Shown in pieces: positions 32,550 through 40,806 of a DNA stretch of 64,000 nucleotides; within the stretch, counting starts at the first letter, position 1; each line of letters opens with the position of its first letter. The translations under genes and the position numbers were made by a program. The stretch spans positions 1,240,001 to 1,304,000 of the forward strand of contig NZ_JBIZWA010000001.1 in NCBI RefSeq assembly GCF_044769865.1, written 5' to 3'. The stretch is from Homoserinimonas sp044769865. Its GTDB lineage: Bacteria > Actinomycetota > Actinomycetes > Actinomycetales > Microbacteriaceae. Below the pieces are notes generated by a model, which had not been told where the DNA came from, ran no database searches, and was given only the letters and a program-made list of their open reading frames with translations.

Positions 32550-34213
32550 TGAACTTCGAAGAGGTACTCCTCGGGTTCCAGGTAGCCCTGACGCTGCAGA
32601 ACCTGCTCTACGTCTTCATCGGCGTCGTCATCGGCATGGTCGTCGGAATCCTCCCGGGCCTCGGGCCGGCCCCGACGATCGCGCTCATGCTGCCGCTCAC
32701 CTACGTGCTGCCGGCCGACTCCGCCGTCGTCATGCTCGCCGGCATCTACTACGGCGCCTACTACGGCGGCACCATCACCTCCGTGCTGCTGCGCCTCCCC
32801 GGCGAGGCCGCGAGTGTCGTCACCGTCTACGACGGCCACCAGATGGCGCTCAAGGGTCGGGCCGGCCCCGCGCTCGGTATCTCGGCCATCGGCTCCTTCA
32901 TCGGTGGCCTCGTCGCGATCATCGGCCTCATCTTCCTCTCCCCGCTCATCGCAGGGTTCGCGGTCAAGCTCGGCCCGCCCGAGTACGCGATGCTCGCAAT
33001 CGCCGGCATCCTGATGGTGTCTGCGCTCGGCGAGTCCAAGCCCAGCAAAAACGTCATCGTGGCGTGCTTCGGCCTGCTCATCGCGACCGTCGGCATCGAC
33101 GCGGTCACCGGTGTCTCCCGCTTCACGGGCGGCAACGTCGACCTGCTGAAGGGCATCGACTTCGTCGCCGTCGCCATGGGCCTCTTCGGGCTCGGCGACG
33201 TGCTCTACGACCTCGAACAGAAGCACAAGGGCGCTCGCATCGAGGGCAAGCTCGGCCGCGTCCTCCCCACCAAGCAGGACATGAAGGACTCCTCCGGCGC
33301 CATCGCCCGCGGTTCCGTCATCGGCTTCGTGCTCGGCCTCCTGCCGGGTGGCGGTGGCGTCGTCTCCTCGCTCGCCTCCTACGCGACCGAGAAGAAGGTG
33401 TCAAAGAACCCCGAGGAGTTCGGCAAGGGCGCGATCGCCGGCGTCGCCGGCCCCGAGACCGCCAACAATGCGGGCTCGACCGCTTCCTTCCTCCCGCTGT
33501 TGTCGCTGGGCATCCCGTCGAACGTGATCCTCGCGCTCATCTTCGGCGCGCTCCTCATCCAGGGCATCACCCCCGGTCCCCAGCTGGTCAACGACCACCC
33601 CGAGATCTTCTGGGGCGTGCTCGCCTCGATGGTCGTCGGCAACCTGATGCTGCTCGTGCTGAGCCTGCCGCTCGTGGGCGTCTTCGTGAACCTCATCAAG
33701 GTGCGCATCGGCATCCTGTCGTCGATCATCGTCGTCGTCACCATGGTCGGCGTCTACAGCGTGAACAACAACGTCACCGACATGTGGGTCATGTTGGTCT
33801 TCGGCATCGTCGGCTACGTCATGCGCAAGACCGGCTACGACCCCGGCCCGCTCGCGCTTGCGCTCGTGCTTGGGCCGCTCCTCGAGTCGTCGTTCCGCCA
33901 GTCGCTGCTCATGTCGGGCGGCAACCCGGCGATCTTCGTCGAGCGACCCTTCTCGCTCGCCGTCGTCATCCTGCTCGTCGCGGTCGTCGTCTTCCAAGTC
34001 ATCGCACGCCGTCGCAGCAAGCTCACGGCCAAGTTCGACGACACGCTTCATCACCCCAACCCCAAGAGCCTGGCGCTGCACGGCGACGAGCCTGCCGAGA
34101 TCCTGCCCACCGTGGCATCCGATCTCGCCGACCTTCGCAGCCGCGACGCCGACCCGGCATCCGTCACCTCGACGGATGCCACCCCCACAACCAAGGAGAA
34201 CAAGGATGTCTAA
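32549..34213 (+). CDS. tctA: Tripartite tricarboxylate transporter large permease TctA
   Basis: 554-residue membrane protein with about 12 spans. TctA motifs: GILPGLGPAPTIALMLPLTY near the N-terminus, YYGAYYGGTITSVLLRLPGE, and GVAGPETANNAGSTASFLPLL with LGIPSNVILALIFGAL in the second half. It moves the substrate handed over by TctC using the ion gradient. The start at 32549 follows the tctB stop (TGATG), and the end overlaps tctC by 8 bp. The C-terminal tail after ~residue 490 is cytoplasmic and rich in Asp/Pro/Thr. Confidence 0.94.
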   Translation: MNFEEVLLGFQVALTLQNLLYVFIGVVIGMVVGILPGLGPAPTIALMLPLTYVLPADSAVVMLAGIYYGAYYGGTITSVLLRLPGEAASVVTVYDGHQMALKGRAGPALGISAIGSFIGGLVAIIGLIFLSPLIAGFAVKLGPPEYAMLAIAGILMVSALGESKPSKNVIVACFGLLIATVGIDAVTGVSRFTGGNVDLLKGIDFVAVAMGLFGLGDVLYDLEQKHKGARIEGKLGRVLPTKQDMKDSSGAIARGSVIGFVLGLLPGGGGVVSSLASYATEKKVSKNPEEFGKGAIAGVAGPETANNAGSTASFLPLLSLGIPSNVILALIFGALLIQGITPGPQLVNDHPEIFWGVLASMVVGNLMLLVLSLPLVGVFVNLIKVRIGILSSIIVVVTMVGVYSVNNNVTDMWVMLVFGIVGYVMRKTGYDPGPLALALVLGPLLESSFRQSLLMSGGNPAIFVERPFSLAVVILLVAVVVFQVIARRRSKLTAKFDDTLHHPNPKSLALHGDEPAEILPTVASDLADLRSRDADPASVTSTDATPTTKENKDV

Positions 34214-35204
34214 CCGCTTCCGCGCATCAGTCGCCGGCGTCGCCGTCGTCGCCGGCCTCTCGATGCTGACCGCCTGCAGCAGCACGGCCTCGACCGCTGA
34301 CGGCGCAGCCGAGCCCGATTTCCCGACCAAGGACATCACCATGGTGGTGCCCTACGCCGCCGGCGGCCCCACCGACATCGCCGCGCGGGCACTCGCGAAG
34401 GGCATGGAGGAGACCCTCGAGACGACCATCATCGTCGAGAACAAGCCGGGCGCCTCGGGCATCACGGGGCTCTCCGAGCTCTCGTCGAAGAAGAACGACG
34501 GCTACACGATCACCTTCACCCCGGGTGACGCCTTCGTGCAGTCGGAGCTCCGCACCGCGCCCTACACCTTCGACAGCTTCGACCCCGTCGCGGGCATCAT
34601 GACGCAGCCCTACATCGTGGTCACCAGCAAGGACTCCGGCATCAAGGAGTTCGACGACCTGCTTTCGGGCGACCGCTTCACCTACTCGGTCAGCGGTATC
34701 GGCACTCCCCCGCACATCAACGCGGCCATTCTCGGCGACGACCTCGGCGCGAACTTTGCCGTGGTTCCCTTCGACGGTGCTGGCCCCGCCACGCAGGCCG
34801 CGGTCGGCAACAATGTCTCCTTCGCCATGCTCGACGCCTCCGGCGTCATGCCCTTCATCGAGAGCGGCGACCTGCTGCCCCTCGCGGTGCTGACGAGCAA
34901 CGGTGAGCGCCTCGACTACCTCCCCGAGGTGCCGACGCTCAACGAGCTCGACGTCGACGTCGACGACATGACCCTCACCATCTACGGTGTCGCGACCGTC
35001 GCCGGCACGGATGAGGCGGTCATCGAGGTCCTCCGCGAGGCTGCCCTTGAGGCGACCACGTCGAAGACCTTCGCCGACTTCGCCGAGCAGAACTACGCCC
35101 CCATGCTCGACGAGGAGACCGAAGCCACCTGGTACGACTCCCTCAAGGCAACGGCCAAGACGACCGTCGCCGCGCTGAAGAAGTTCGGAATCGAGCTCCA
35201 GTAA
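34206..35204 (+). CDS. tctC: Tripartite tricarboxylate transporter solute-binding lipoprotein TctC
   Basis: 332-residue binding protein of the Bug/TctC family. A lipoprotein signal ends in LTAC (Cys24). The mature protein has PDFPTKDITMVVPYAAGGPTDIAARALAKGM and VENKPGASGITGLSEL, the carboxylate-binding loops of this family. AAGGAG at 34194-34199 supports the ATG at 34206, inside the end of tctA. Bug proteins bind citrate, dicarboxylates and aromatic acids such as terephthalate. With catabolic SDR, hydrolase and mhpB genes downstream, an aromatic or cyclic carboxylate is likely. Confidence 0.93.
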   Translation: MSNRFRASVAGVAVVAGLSMLTACSSTASTADGAAEPDFPTKDITMVVPYAAGGPTDIAARALAKGMEETLETTIIVENKPGASGITGLSELSSKKNDGYTITFTPGDAFVQSELRTAPYTFDSFDPVAGIMTQPYIVVTSKDSGIKEFDDLLSGDRFTYSVSGIGTPPHINAAILGDDLGANFAVVPFDGAGPATQAAVGNNVSFAMLDASGVMPFIESGDLLPLAVLTSNGERLDYLPEVPTLNELDVDVDDMTLTIYGVATVAGTDEAVIEVLREAALEATTSKTFADFAEQNYAPMLDEETEATWYDSLKATAKTTVAALKKFGIELQ

Positions 35205-35206
35205 TC

Positions 35207-35968
35207 ATGACCGACCTCACCAACACTGTGGCCGTGGTCACTGGCGCCGGCACCGGTATCGGTGAGGCAATCGCTCGGGCGCTCGCGACAGCGGGCGCCC
35301 GGGTGGCGGTCACCAATCGCAGCCCCGAACCCGCCACCGCGGTGCGCGACGACATCGTCGCGCAGGGCGGCGACGCGATCGCCCTGCGGCTCGACATCAG
35401 TAGCCGCGACAGCATCGCCGAGGGGCTCGATGCCGTCATCAGTCAGTACGGCCGCATCGACGTCATGGTCAACAACGCGGGCATCTCGGGCGAGATTCCG
35501 TTCATGGATGTTACGGGCGACGACTGGGATCGGATGCTCGACACCAACGGCCTCGGCACGCTCATGTGCATGCAGGAGGTCGCCAAGCGGATGGCTCCTG
35601 ATGGCGGCAAGATCATCAACCTGACCTCGATCACGGGCCGCCAGGCGAACCCCACCTTCGCGCACTACTCCGCCAGCAAGTTCGCCATCAACTCCCTTAT
35701 CCAGTCGGGTGCCCGCGCCCTCGCGAGTCGCAACATCACGGTCATGGGCCTCGCGCCCGGCATCGTGGCGACCCCGCTCTGGAACGGGGTCGTGGCCGAC
35801 GACGAGGCCCGCGCCGCGAAGATGGCCGCCTACGAGAAGCGAATCCTCCTGAGGCGCGTCTCGGTCTCGGATGACCTTGCTCCCGCAGCCGTGTTCCTCG
35901 CGAGCTCCGGCGCCGACTACATGACGGGCCACGTCATGACGGTCGACGGCGGCCTCGTGCTCGTCTGA
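35207..35968 (+). CDS. Short-chain dehydrogenase/reductase (SDR), first
   Basis: 253-residue classical SDR. Cofactor motif TGAGTGIG (12-19), NNAGISG (89-95), and catalytic Tyr154 and Lys158 in HYSASK, with a Ser at ~141. The C-terminus FLASSGADYMTGHVMTVDGGLV is typical. It begins 2 bp after tctC. Probably oxidises a hydroxyl or dihydrodiol of the imported substrate; the cofactor choice and substrate are not evident. A second SDR follows 30 bp later. Confidence 0.92.
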   Translation: MTDLTNTVAVVTGAGTGIGEAIARALATAGARVAVTNRSPEPATAVRDDIVAQGGDAIALRLDISSRDSIAEGLDAVISQYGRIDVMVNNAGISGEIPFMDVTGDDWDRMLDTNGLGTLMCMQEVAKRMAPDGGKIINLTSITGRQANPTFAHYSASKFAINSLIQSGARALASRNITVMGLAPGIVATPLWNGVVADDEARAAKMAAYEKRILLRRVSVSDDLAPAAVFLASSGADYMTGHVMTVDGGLVLV

Positions 35969-35998
35969 CCCCGCGACATCCGAAACCAAAGGAACAGC

Positions 35999-36754
35999 AT
36001 GCCCACACCACGCCGGTCTGAGCGCCTCGCCGGGAAGAACATCATCGTCACCGGTGGCGGCGGAGTCCTCGGCGCCGCCTTCGCCCGCCATCTCGCGGCC
36101 GCCGGCGCATCCGTTGCTGTCGCCGACATCGACGTGGATGCCGCGACCGCGGTCGCAATCGACCTGCGCAATGCTGGCTTCCGAGCCCTCGCGGTCTCGG
36201 TCGATGTCGTCGACCCGGAGTCGGTTCGCGCCATGTTCGATACGGCCGAGGCGGAGCTCGGCGAGATCTCCGTGCTGGTCAACAACGCGGGCATCCAGCT
36301 TGAGCAGCCCTTCCTTGAGGTCACCGAGGAGGAGTGGAAGCGCTCGCACAGCGTCAACGGCAAGGGCACCCTCTTCGCGACGCAGGAGGCTGCGCGCCGA
36401 TTCATCCCGCGCGGGGGCGGCAAGGTCATCAACACCTGCTCGAGCCTCGCGCGCCAGGCCAGCCCCGACCTCGCCGCGTACTCCGCGAGCAAAGCCGCCA
36501 CGCTCTCGGTCACCCAGTCGTCCGCCCGCGCGCTCGCCCAGCACGGGATCACCGTCAACGCCATCGGGCCGGGAATCATCGACGCCGAGAGCGCAGCCGA
36601 CCCCGCGGCATCCGCTCAGCACCCCCAGATTCTGCTCGGCCGCGCAGCACACCCCGACGACATCGCGCCCACCGCGGTGTACCTCGCCAGCTCGGACTCG
36701 GACTACATGACCGGCCAGCTGCTCATCGTCGACGGCGGCATCGTCGTCCAGTAG
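35999..36754 (+). CDS. Short-chain dehydrogenase/reductase (SDR), second
   Basis: 251-residue classical SDR with glycine-rich TGGGGVLG (18-25), an acidic residue after the second strand (VADIDVDAA, favouring NAD), NNAGIQ (95-100), and catalytic Tyr161/Lys165 in AYSASK. It differs from the SDR just upstream, so the two probably act on successive steps or stereoisomers. AAAGGAACAGC precedes the ATG. Confidence 0.92.
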   Translation: MPTPRRSERLAGKNIIVTGGGGVLGAAFARHLAAAGASVAVADIDVDAATAVAIDLRNAGFRALAVSVDVVDPESVRAMFDTAEAELGEISVLVNNAGIQLEQPFLEVTEEEWKRSHSVNGKGTLFATQEAARRFIPRGGGKVINTCSSLARQASPDLAAYSASKAATLSVTQSSARALAQHGITVNAIGPGIIDAESAADPAASAQHPQILLGRAAHPDDIAPTAVYLASSDSDYMTGQLLIVDGGIVVQ

Positions 36755-36805
36755 TCGCGCCTCATTTTTCACCGCAACACCCTTATAAGAAGGAGCACAC
36801 ACGCC

Positions 36806-37702
36806 ATGACCGAACGCCCATTCACGAGTGTCTGGTCCGACCTGGCTCAGGTTGAGTTCAGCCAGGGATACCTGGAGGCGGGCGGGTACCGCACCCGTTA
36901 CCTGCACGCGGGCGACACCTCGAAGCCCGCGCTCATCATGCTCCACGGCATCACGGGTCACGCGGAGGCGTACTCGCGCAACCTTCGCTCGCACTCGGAG
37001 CATTTCTCCTGCTGGGCGATCGACTTCATCGGCCACGGCTACTCGGCCAAGCCCGAGCATCCGCTCGAGATCAAGCACTACATCGACCAGGTGCTCGCCT
37101 TCATGGACGCGATCGGTGTCGAGAAGGCCTACTTCACCGGCGAGTCGCTCGGCGGCTGGGTCACGGCCAAGCTCGCGCAGCTGCACCCCGAGAAGGTGGA
37201 GCGCATTGTGCTCAACACGATGGGCGGCACGATGGCGAACCCGGCCGTCATGGAGCGCCTGCTGACGCTCTCGACCGAGGCGGCGAACGACCCGTCGTGG
37301 GAGCGGGTCAAGGCTCGCCTTGAGTGGCTGATGGCCGACCCGAGCATGGTGACGGATGACCTCATCAAGACCAGGCAGGCGATCTTCCAGCAGCCCGACT
37401 GGAAGATGGCGTGCCAGATGAACATGGCGCTGCAGGACCTCGAGACCCGCAAGCGGAACATGCTCTCGGATGATGACCTGGCCGCGATCAAGGCGCCCGC
37501 CATGGTGCTGTGGACGACGAAGGACCCCTCCGGCCCCGTCGACGAGGGACGTCGCATCGCCTCGCTCATCCCCGGCGCGAAGCTCGCCGTCATGGAGAAC
37601 TGCGGTCACTGGCCGCAGTATGAAGACACCGAGACCTTCAACCGACTGCACCTCAACTTCCTGCTCGGCAAGGATGACCCCCAGGTAAAGGATCCAGCAT
37701 GA
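36806..37702 (+). CDS. Meta-cleavage product hydrolase, MhpC-like (copy 2)
   Basis: 298 residues, paralogue of the hydrolase at 29326: same triad positions (Ser114, Asp240, His268). Protein differences are confined to the first ~75 residues. From 37029 onward the DNA is identical to copy 1. Preceded by a 51-bp gap with AGAAGGAG, and an AT-rich stretch that may hold a promoter. It overlaps mhpB copy 2 by 4 bp, repeating the arrangement of copy 1. Confidence 0.9.
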   Translation: MTERPFTSVWSDLAQVEFSQGYLEAGGYRTRYLHAGDTSKPALIMLHGITGHAEAYSRNLRSHSEHFSCWAIDFIGHGYSAKPEHPLEIKHYIDQVLAFMDAIGVEKAYFTGESLGGWVTAKLAQLHPEKVERIVLNTMGGTMANPAVMERLLTLSTEAANDPSWERVKARLEWLMADPSMVTDDLIKTRQAIFQQPDWKMACQMNMALQDLETRKRNMLSDDDLAAIKAPAMVLWTTKDPSGPVDEGRRIASLIPGAKLAVMENCGHWPQYEDTETFNRLHLNFLLGKDDPQVKDPA

Positions 37703-38336
37703 CCCTCGCGCTGGTCACGATGTCCCACAGTCCGCTGCTGGAGTTCGTGGACCCACCCGCCGAGGTCAAGGCGGAGGTGGAGGCGGCCTTCGAGGCGGCC
37801 CGCGCCTTCGTCAAGGACTACGACCCCGACCTGGTCATCAACATCGGGCCCGACCACTACAACGGCTTCTTCTACGACATCATGCCGCCGTTCTGTGTCG
37901 GTTACGAGGCGACCGCGATCGGCGACTTCGGCACGCAGGCCGGGCCGCTGGATGTTCCGACCGACATCGCGCGCGACCTCACGTCGTTCCTCATGGAGCG
38001 CGACATCGACATGACGGTCTCGCTCAAGATGGAGGTCGACCACGGCGCCGTGCAGCCCATGGAGCTCATCTATGGCGACATCGCGGCGAAGCCCGTGCTG
38101 CCGATCTTCGTCAACTCGGTGGCGCCGCCCTTCACGCCGCTTCGCCGCATCCGTCACCTCGGAGAGGGGATCGGCGCATTCGTGCGCGAGAAGCTCGCCG
38201 ACAAGAAGGTGCTCGTGATCGGCTCCGGCGGGCTCTCGCACGAGCCGCCCGTGCCGCAGATCGCCACGGCGACCCCCGAGGTGCGCGCGACGCTCCTCGG
38301 CGGCGGCCGCAACCTGACGCCCGAGGCTCGGGATGC
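37029..38336 (+). repeat. 1,308-bp segment identical to 29549-30856 (copy 2)
   Basis: Second copy of the identical segment. The boundaries are single-base differences at 37028 (A here, G at 29548) and 38337 (G here, C at 30857). Flanking sequence within the same genes is diverged, with no IS or direct repeat at the edges. Confidence 0.9.
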
Positions 38337-38646
38337 GCGCCAGCAGCGGGTCATCAACGCCGCGAAGGAATTCGCGGCGGGCATCAACGTGGTCAAGCCG
38401 CTCGCCCCCGACTGGGACCAGGAGCTCATGCGCATCCTCGCCTCGGGCGACCTGTCGCCCATCGACGCGTGGTCGCCCGAGCAGATGACGGAGATCGCGG
38501 GCAACTCCTCGCACGAGGTGCGCACGTGGATCGCCGCCTATGCCGCGCTCGGCGAGGTGGGGGAGTACACGGTCGACTACTCCTTCTATCGGCCGATCCC
38601 GGAGTACATCGCGGGCTTCGGCGTCACGACGGCACGCCTCGCCTGA
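37699..38646 (+). CDS. mhpB: 3-carboxyethylcatechol 2,3-dioxygenase-like LigB-type extradiol dioxygenase (copy 2)
   Basis: 315-residue MhpB homologue with the same histidines as copy 1 (His10, His53, His115, His181). Identical DNA to copy 1 until 38336; after that the last ~100 residues differ at a handful of positions (for example NAAKEF for TAARDF) and the C-terminus ends TTARLA. The near-identical catalytic parts suggest the same catechol substrate in two differently regulated operons. A large terminator follows. Confidence 0.93.
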   Translation: MTLALVTMSHSPLLEFVDPPAEVKAEVEAAFEAARAFVKDYDPDLVINIGPDHYNGFFYDIMPPFCVGYEATAIGDFGTQAGPLDVPTDIARDLTSFLMERDIDMTVSLKMEVDHGAVQPMELIYGDIAAKPVLPIFVNSVAPPFTPLRRIRHLGEGIGAFVREKLADKKVLVIGSGGLSHEPPVPQIATATPEVRATLLGGGRNLTPEARDARQQRVINAAKEFAAGINVVKPLAPDWDQELMRILASGDLSPIDAWSPEQMTEIAGNSSHEVRTWIAAYAALGEVGEYTVDYSFYRPIPEYIAGFGVTTARLA

Positions 38647-38654
38647 CGGCTCCT

Positions 38655-38760
38655 ACGGAAATTCAGGAAGCTCGCTGCAACAAGAACGACCCCGCCTCCC
38701 TATATATAAGGAGGCGGGGTCGTCTTGTTCAGGGAGGTGGGACTGTTCCTGAGTTTCCGT
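38655..38760 (+). terminator. Double-layer terminator/palindrome after mhpB copy 2
   Basis: Inner stem of 14 perfect base pairs (38686-38699 with 38710-38723), extended by CAAG/CTTG across one bulge, closing a TATATA-containing loop. An outer 15-bp inverted repeat with one mismatch (38655-38669 with 38746-38760) flanks it. The outer arms contain sequences related to the 21-bp repeat next to it (TTCCTGAG). It separates convergent operons. Confidence 0.8.
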
Positions 38761-38762
38761 GC

Positions 38763-38830
38763 CTTTCACAATTCAGGAGTTGGGAGGGCCCGTTCCTGAA
38801 TTGGGAGCGCCAGATCCTGAATTGGGAAAG
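38763..38830. repeat. 21-bp repeat array C
   Basis: One unit at 38763-38783 in one direction, then two units (38789-38809, 38810-38830) in the other, with the core CCTGAATTG. It lies just after the double-layer terminator and 5 bp before the end of the convergent hydrolase gene. Confidence 0.85.
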
Positions 38831-38835
38831 CGTGC

Positions 38836-39672
38836 TCAGTGCTCGGCGATGAAGCCGGCCACGACGCGGTTGAACTCGGCGGCGTGCTCAAGCTGGGCCC
38901 AGTGGCCGCAGCGGTTGATGAGCAGCAGGCGTGAGTTGGGGATGAGGCTGTGCAGGCGCAGCGAGTGCTCGAAGTGCACGACGCGGTCGTCGCGCCCGTG
39001 GATGAGCAGCGCGGGAGCCTTGATCCCCGCGATCTTGCTGGGCTCAAGGGTGTGCCGTGCGCGGTCGTTGCCGAGGCCGTCAACGAAGTTCTTGAGGTGG
39101 TCGGGCCGTGAGCTCGCGATCTCGGAGCGCTGCTTGATGAGCTCCTCGGTCGCGAAGGCGGGGTCGAAGGTCATGATGCCGACAAGCTTGCGCATGCCCT
39201 CGATCGACGGGTCGCGGTAGGTCGCCTGCAGGATGCGCAGTCCCTCTGTGAGGCCCGCGGGGCCGAACATGCCGGGAGTGCCGCTGCCGGGGCCCATCGT
39301 GATGAGGTGCGAGATGCGGTCGGGGTGCGTCGTGGCGAAGCGGGTGGAGGTCATGCCGCCCATGGAGTTGCCGACGAAGGCGGCCTTCTCGATGCCGAGT
39401 GCGTCGAGGATCTCGAGCGCCGTCTGCACATGGTTGCGCTTGTCGACCGTGACGGTGTCTGAGTCGCCCCAGCCGGGCATGTCGGGCGCGATGACGCGGA
39501 ACTGCTTGGCGAGGTACTCGATGTTGGGAGCGTAGTTGCTCCAGCCGGTGGCGCCGGGGCCCGAGCCGTGCAGGAGGAGCACGGGGTGACCTTCGCCGGC
39601 CTCGATGTAGTGGATCTTGCCGCTGGGGGTCTCGATGTCGTGGGCGGTGACGCCCGCCGGGAGAGCTGCCAT
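38836..39672 (-). CDS. Meta-cleavage product hydrolase, MhpC/BphD-like (third type)
   Basis: 278-residue alpha/beta hydrolase. LLLHGSGPGATGWSNYAPN is the oxyanion region typical of 2-hydroxy-6-oxo-dienoate hydrolases. The triad is Ser103 in GNSMGG, Asp228 in HGRDDRVV and His257 in RCGHWAQLEHAAEFN. It is closer to classical MhpC/BphD than the duplicated pair. The ATG at 39672 has GAAAGGGA upstream; the longer frame begins inside the iclR gene. It follows iclR by 34 bp on the same strand, so they may be co-transcribed. Confidence 0.92.
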   Translation of the reverse strand: MAALPAGVTAHDIETPSGKIHYIEAGEGHPVLLLHGSGPGATGWSNYAPNIEYLAKQFRVIAPDMPGWGDSDTVTVDKRNHVQTALEILDALGIEKAAFVGNSMGGMTSTRFATTHPDRISHLITMGPGSGTPGMFGPAGLTEGLRILQATYRDPSIEGMRKLVGIMTFDPAFATEELIKQRSEIASSRPDHLKNFVDGLGNDRARHTLEPSKIAGIKAPALLIHGRDDRVVHFEHSLRLHSLIPNSRLLLINRCGHWAQLEHAAEFNRVVAGFIAEH

Positions 39673-39706
39673 TGTGTGGGTGGTCCCTTTCGTCGTGGTG
39701 GAGGTG

Positions 39707-40528
39707 TCAGGCGGCGGCGAGTGCCGCGGTGATCTGGGTGCTGACGGCGCGCACGGTTGCCGCGAGGGCGCGCTCGTTGAAGGCGGTGGATGCCGTCGTG
39801 ATCGAGACGGCGCCGATCGCACGGCCGCCCGCGAGCACGGGGGCGGCGACGCTCGAGAGGCCCGAGTGGCATTCCGAGATCTCGACGGCGACTCCCGAGC
39901 GGCGCGAGATGGCGAGGTGCTCGACGAAGCTGCGTGCGTCGGTCACAGAGCGCTGCGTGCGCGACTCGAGCGGCGTGCCGAGGTATTCGGCGATCTCGGT
40001 GCGGCTGCTGAAGGCGAGCATGACCTTTCCGAGTGCCGTGCAGTTGGCGGGCAGACGGTCACCGACCGAGTCGGGCACCCTGGCGCCGCCGACCGGATGC
40101 AACTGTTCGAGCAGCACGACGTCGCTTCCGTCGAGCATCCCGAGCTGCACGACCTGGCGGGTCTGCGCGAAGAGTTCGCAGAGGTAGGGGAAGGCGACCC
40201 CGATGACGTTGCGGTTGCGCACCTCGCGCACGCTGCATCCGAGTTCGAAGGTGCGAAGGCTGAGCTGGTAGTTGCAGCCGACCCGCTCGACGAAGTTGCC
40301 GGTCTCGAGGGCGCTGAGGAGACGGTAGGCGGTCGACTTGGGGAGGCCGGCGCGGCGGGCGAGTTCGCTGACACCGACGGGGCGCTTGAGGCCCGTGAAC
40401 GCTTCAAGCAGTTGGAGCGCCTTGCGCACGGAGGTGCCGGGATTCTGCGCGGAGTCGATCCCGAGAGGGATGTTTGCGAGCGCCTGTTCCTGGGGGAGGA
40501 CAGGTGCCGGGGCGAGGGTTGTCGTCAT
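39707..40528 (-). CDS. IclR-family transcriptional regulator
   Basis: 273-residue IclR regulator with a ~40-residue N-terminal extension. HTH in SVRKALQLLEAFTGLKRPVGVSELARRAGLPKSTAYRLLSALE, effector domain with TALGKVMLAFS and SSVAAPVLAGGRAIGAVSIT. The ATG at 40528 is preceded by AAGGAGG, which decides it over an in-frame ATG ten codons upstream. Divergent from the lipoprotein/hsa-like genes, with an 8-bp dyad between, so it likely regulates module V. Confidence 0.92.
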   Translation of the reverse strand: MTTTLAPAPVLPQEQALANIPLGIDSAQNPGTSVRKALQLLEAFTGLKRPVGVSELARRAGLPKSTAYRLLSALETGNFVERVGCNYQLSLRTFELGCSVREVRNRNVIGVAFPYLCELFAQTRQVVQLGMLDGSDVVLLEQLHPVGGARVPDSVGDRLPANCTALGKVMLAFSSRTEIAEYLGTPLESRTQRSVTDARSFVEHLAISRRSGVAVEISECHSGLSSVAAPVLAGGRAIGAVSITTASTAFNERALAATVRAVSTQITAALAAA

Positions 40529-40640
40529 TCGTGCCTCCTTGGCTTCATTGCCATGCACGCGAGTTCTGTAGTGCGTGCTCTGGAGACTGTAGTGGTTACT
40601 CTGTCACGAAGGCAAGCATCCAGCAGAAATCGATTCTCGG

Positions 40641-40662
40641 TTGCAGAAGATGCGTTCCGCAA
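40641..40662. promoter_or_regulatory. Candidate IclR operator before the solute-binding lipoprotein gene
   Basis: TTGCAGAA (40641-40648), six bases, TTCCGCAA (40655-40662): an inverted repeat with one mismatch in the 278-bp divergent region between iclR and the lipoprotein gene. Nothing else coding was found in this gap. Confidence 0.45.
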
Positions 40663-40806
40663 AATGAGACGCCCGCATTGTTCGTGCCTGGCGCGCCCCG
40701 CATGATTGCGACCACGGCGCAGGCCCCGGCCAGCGCCCGATCTGCACCCTCGACTCAGAGCTGAGCCGAGCATGTCCCCTGCCTACACGGCACAAAAGGA
40801 GTGAAT

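Noticed and set aside
29326..38646. The duplicated hydrolase/dioxygenase pair as a composite transposon or tandem amplification
   Set aside because: No transposase, no terminal repeats, and the identical tract begins and ends inside genes with diverged flanks, which fits gene conversion better.
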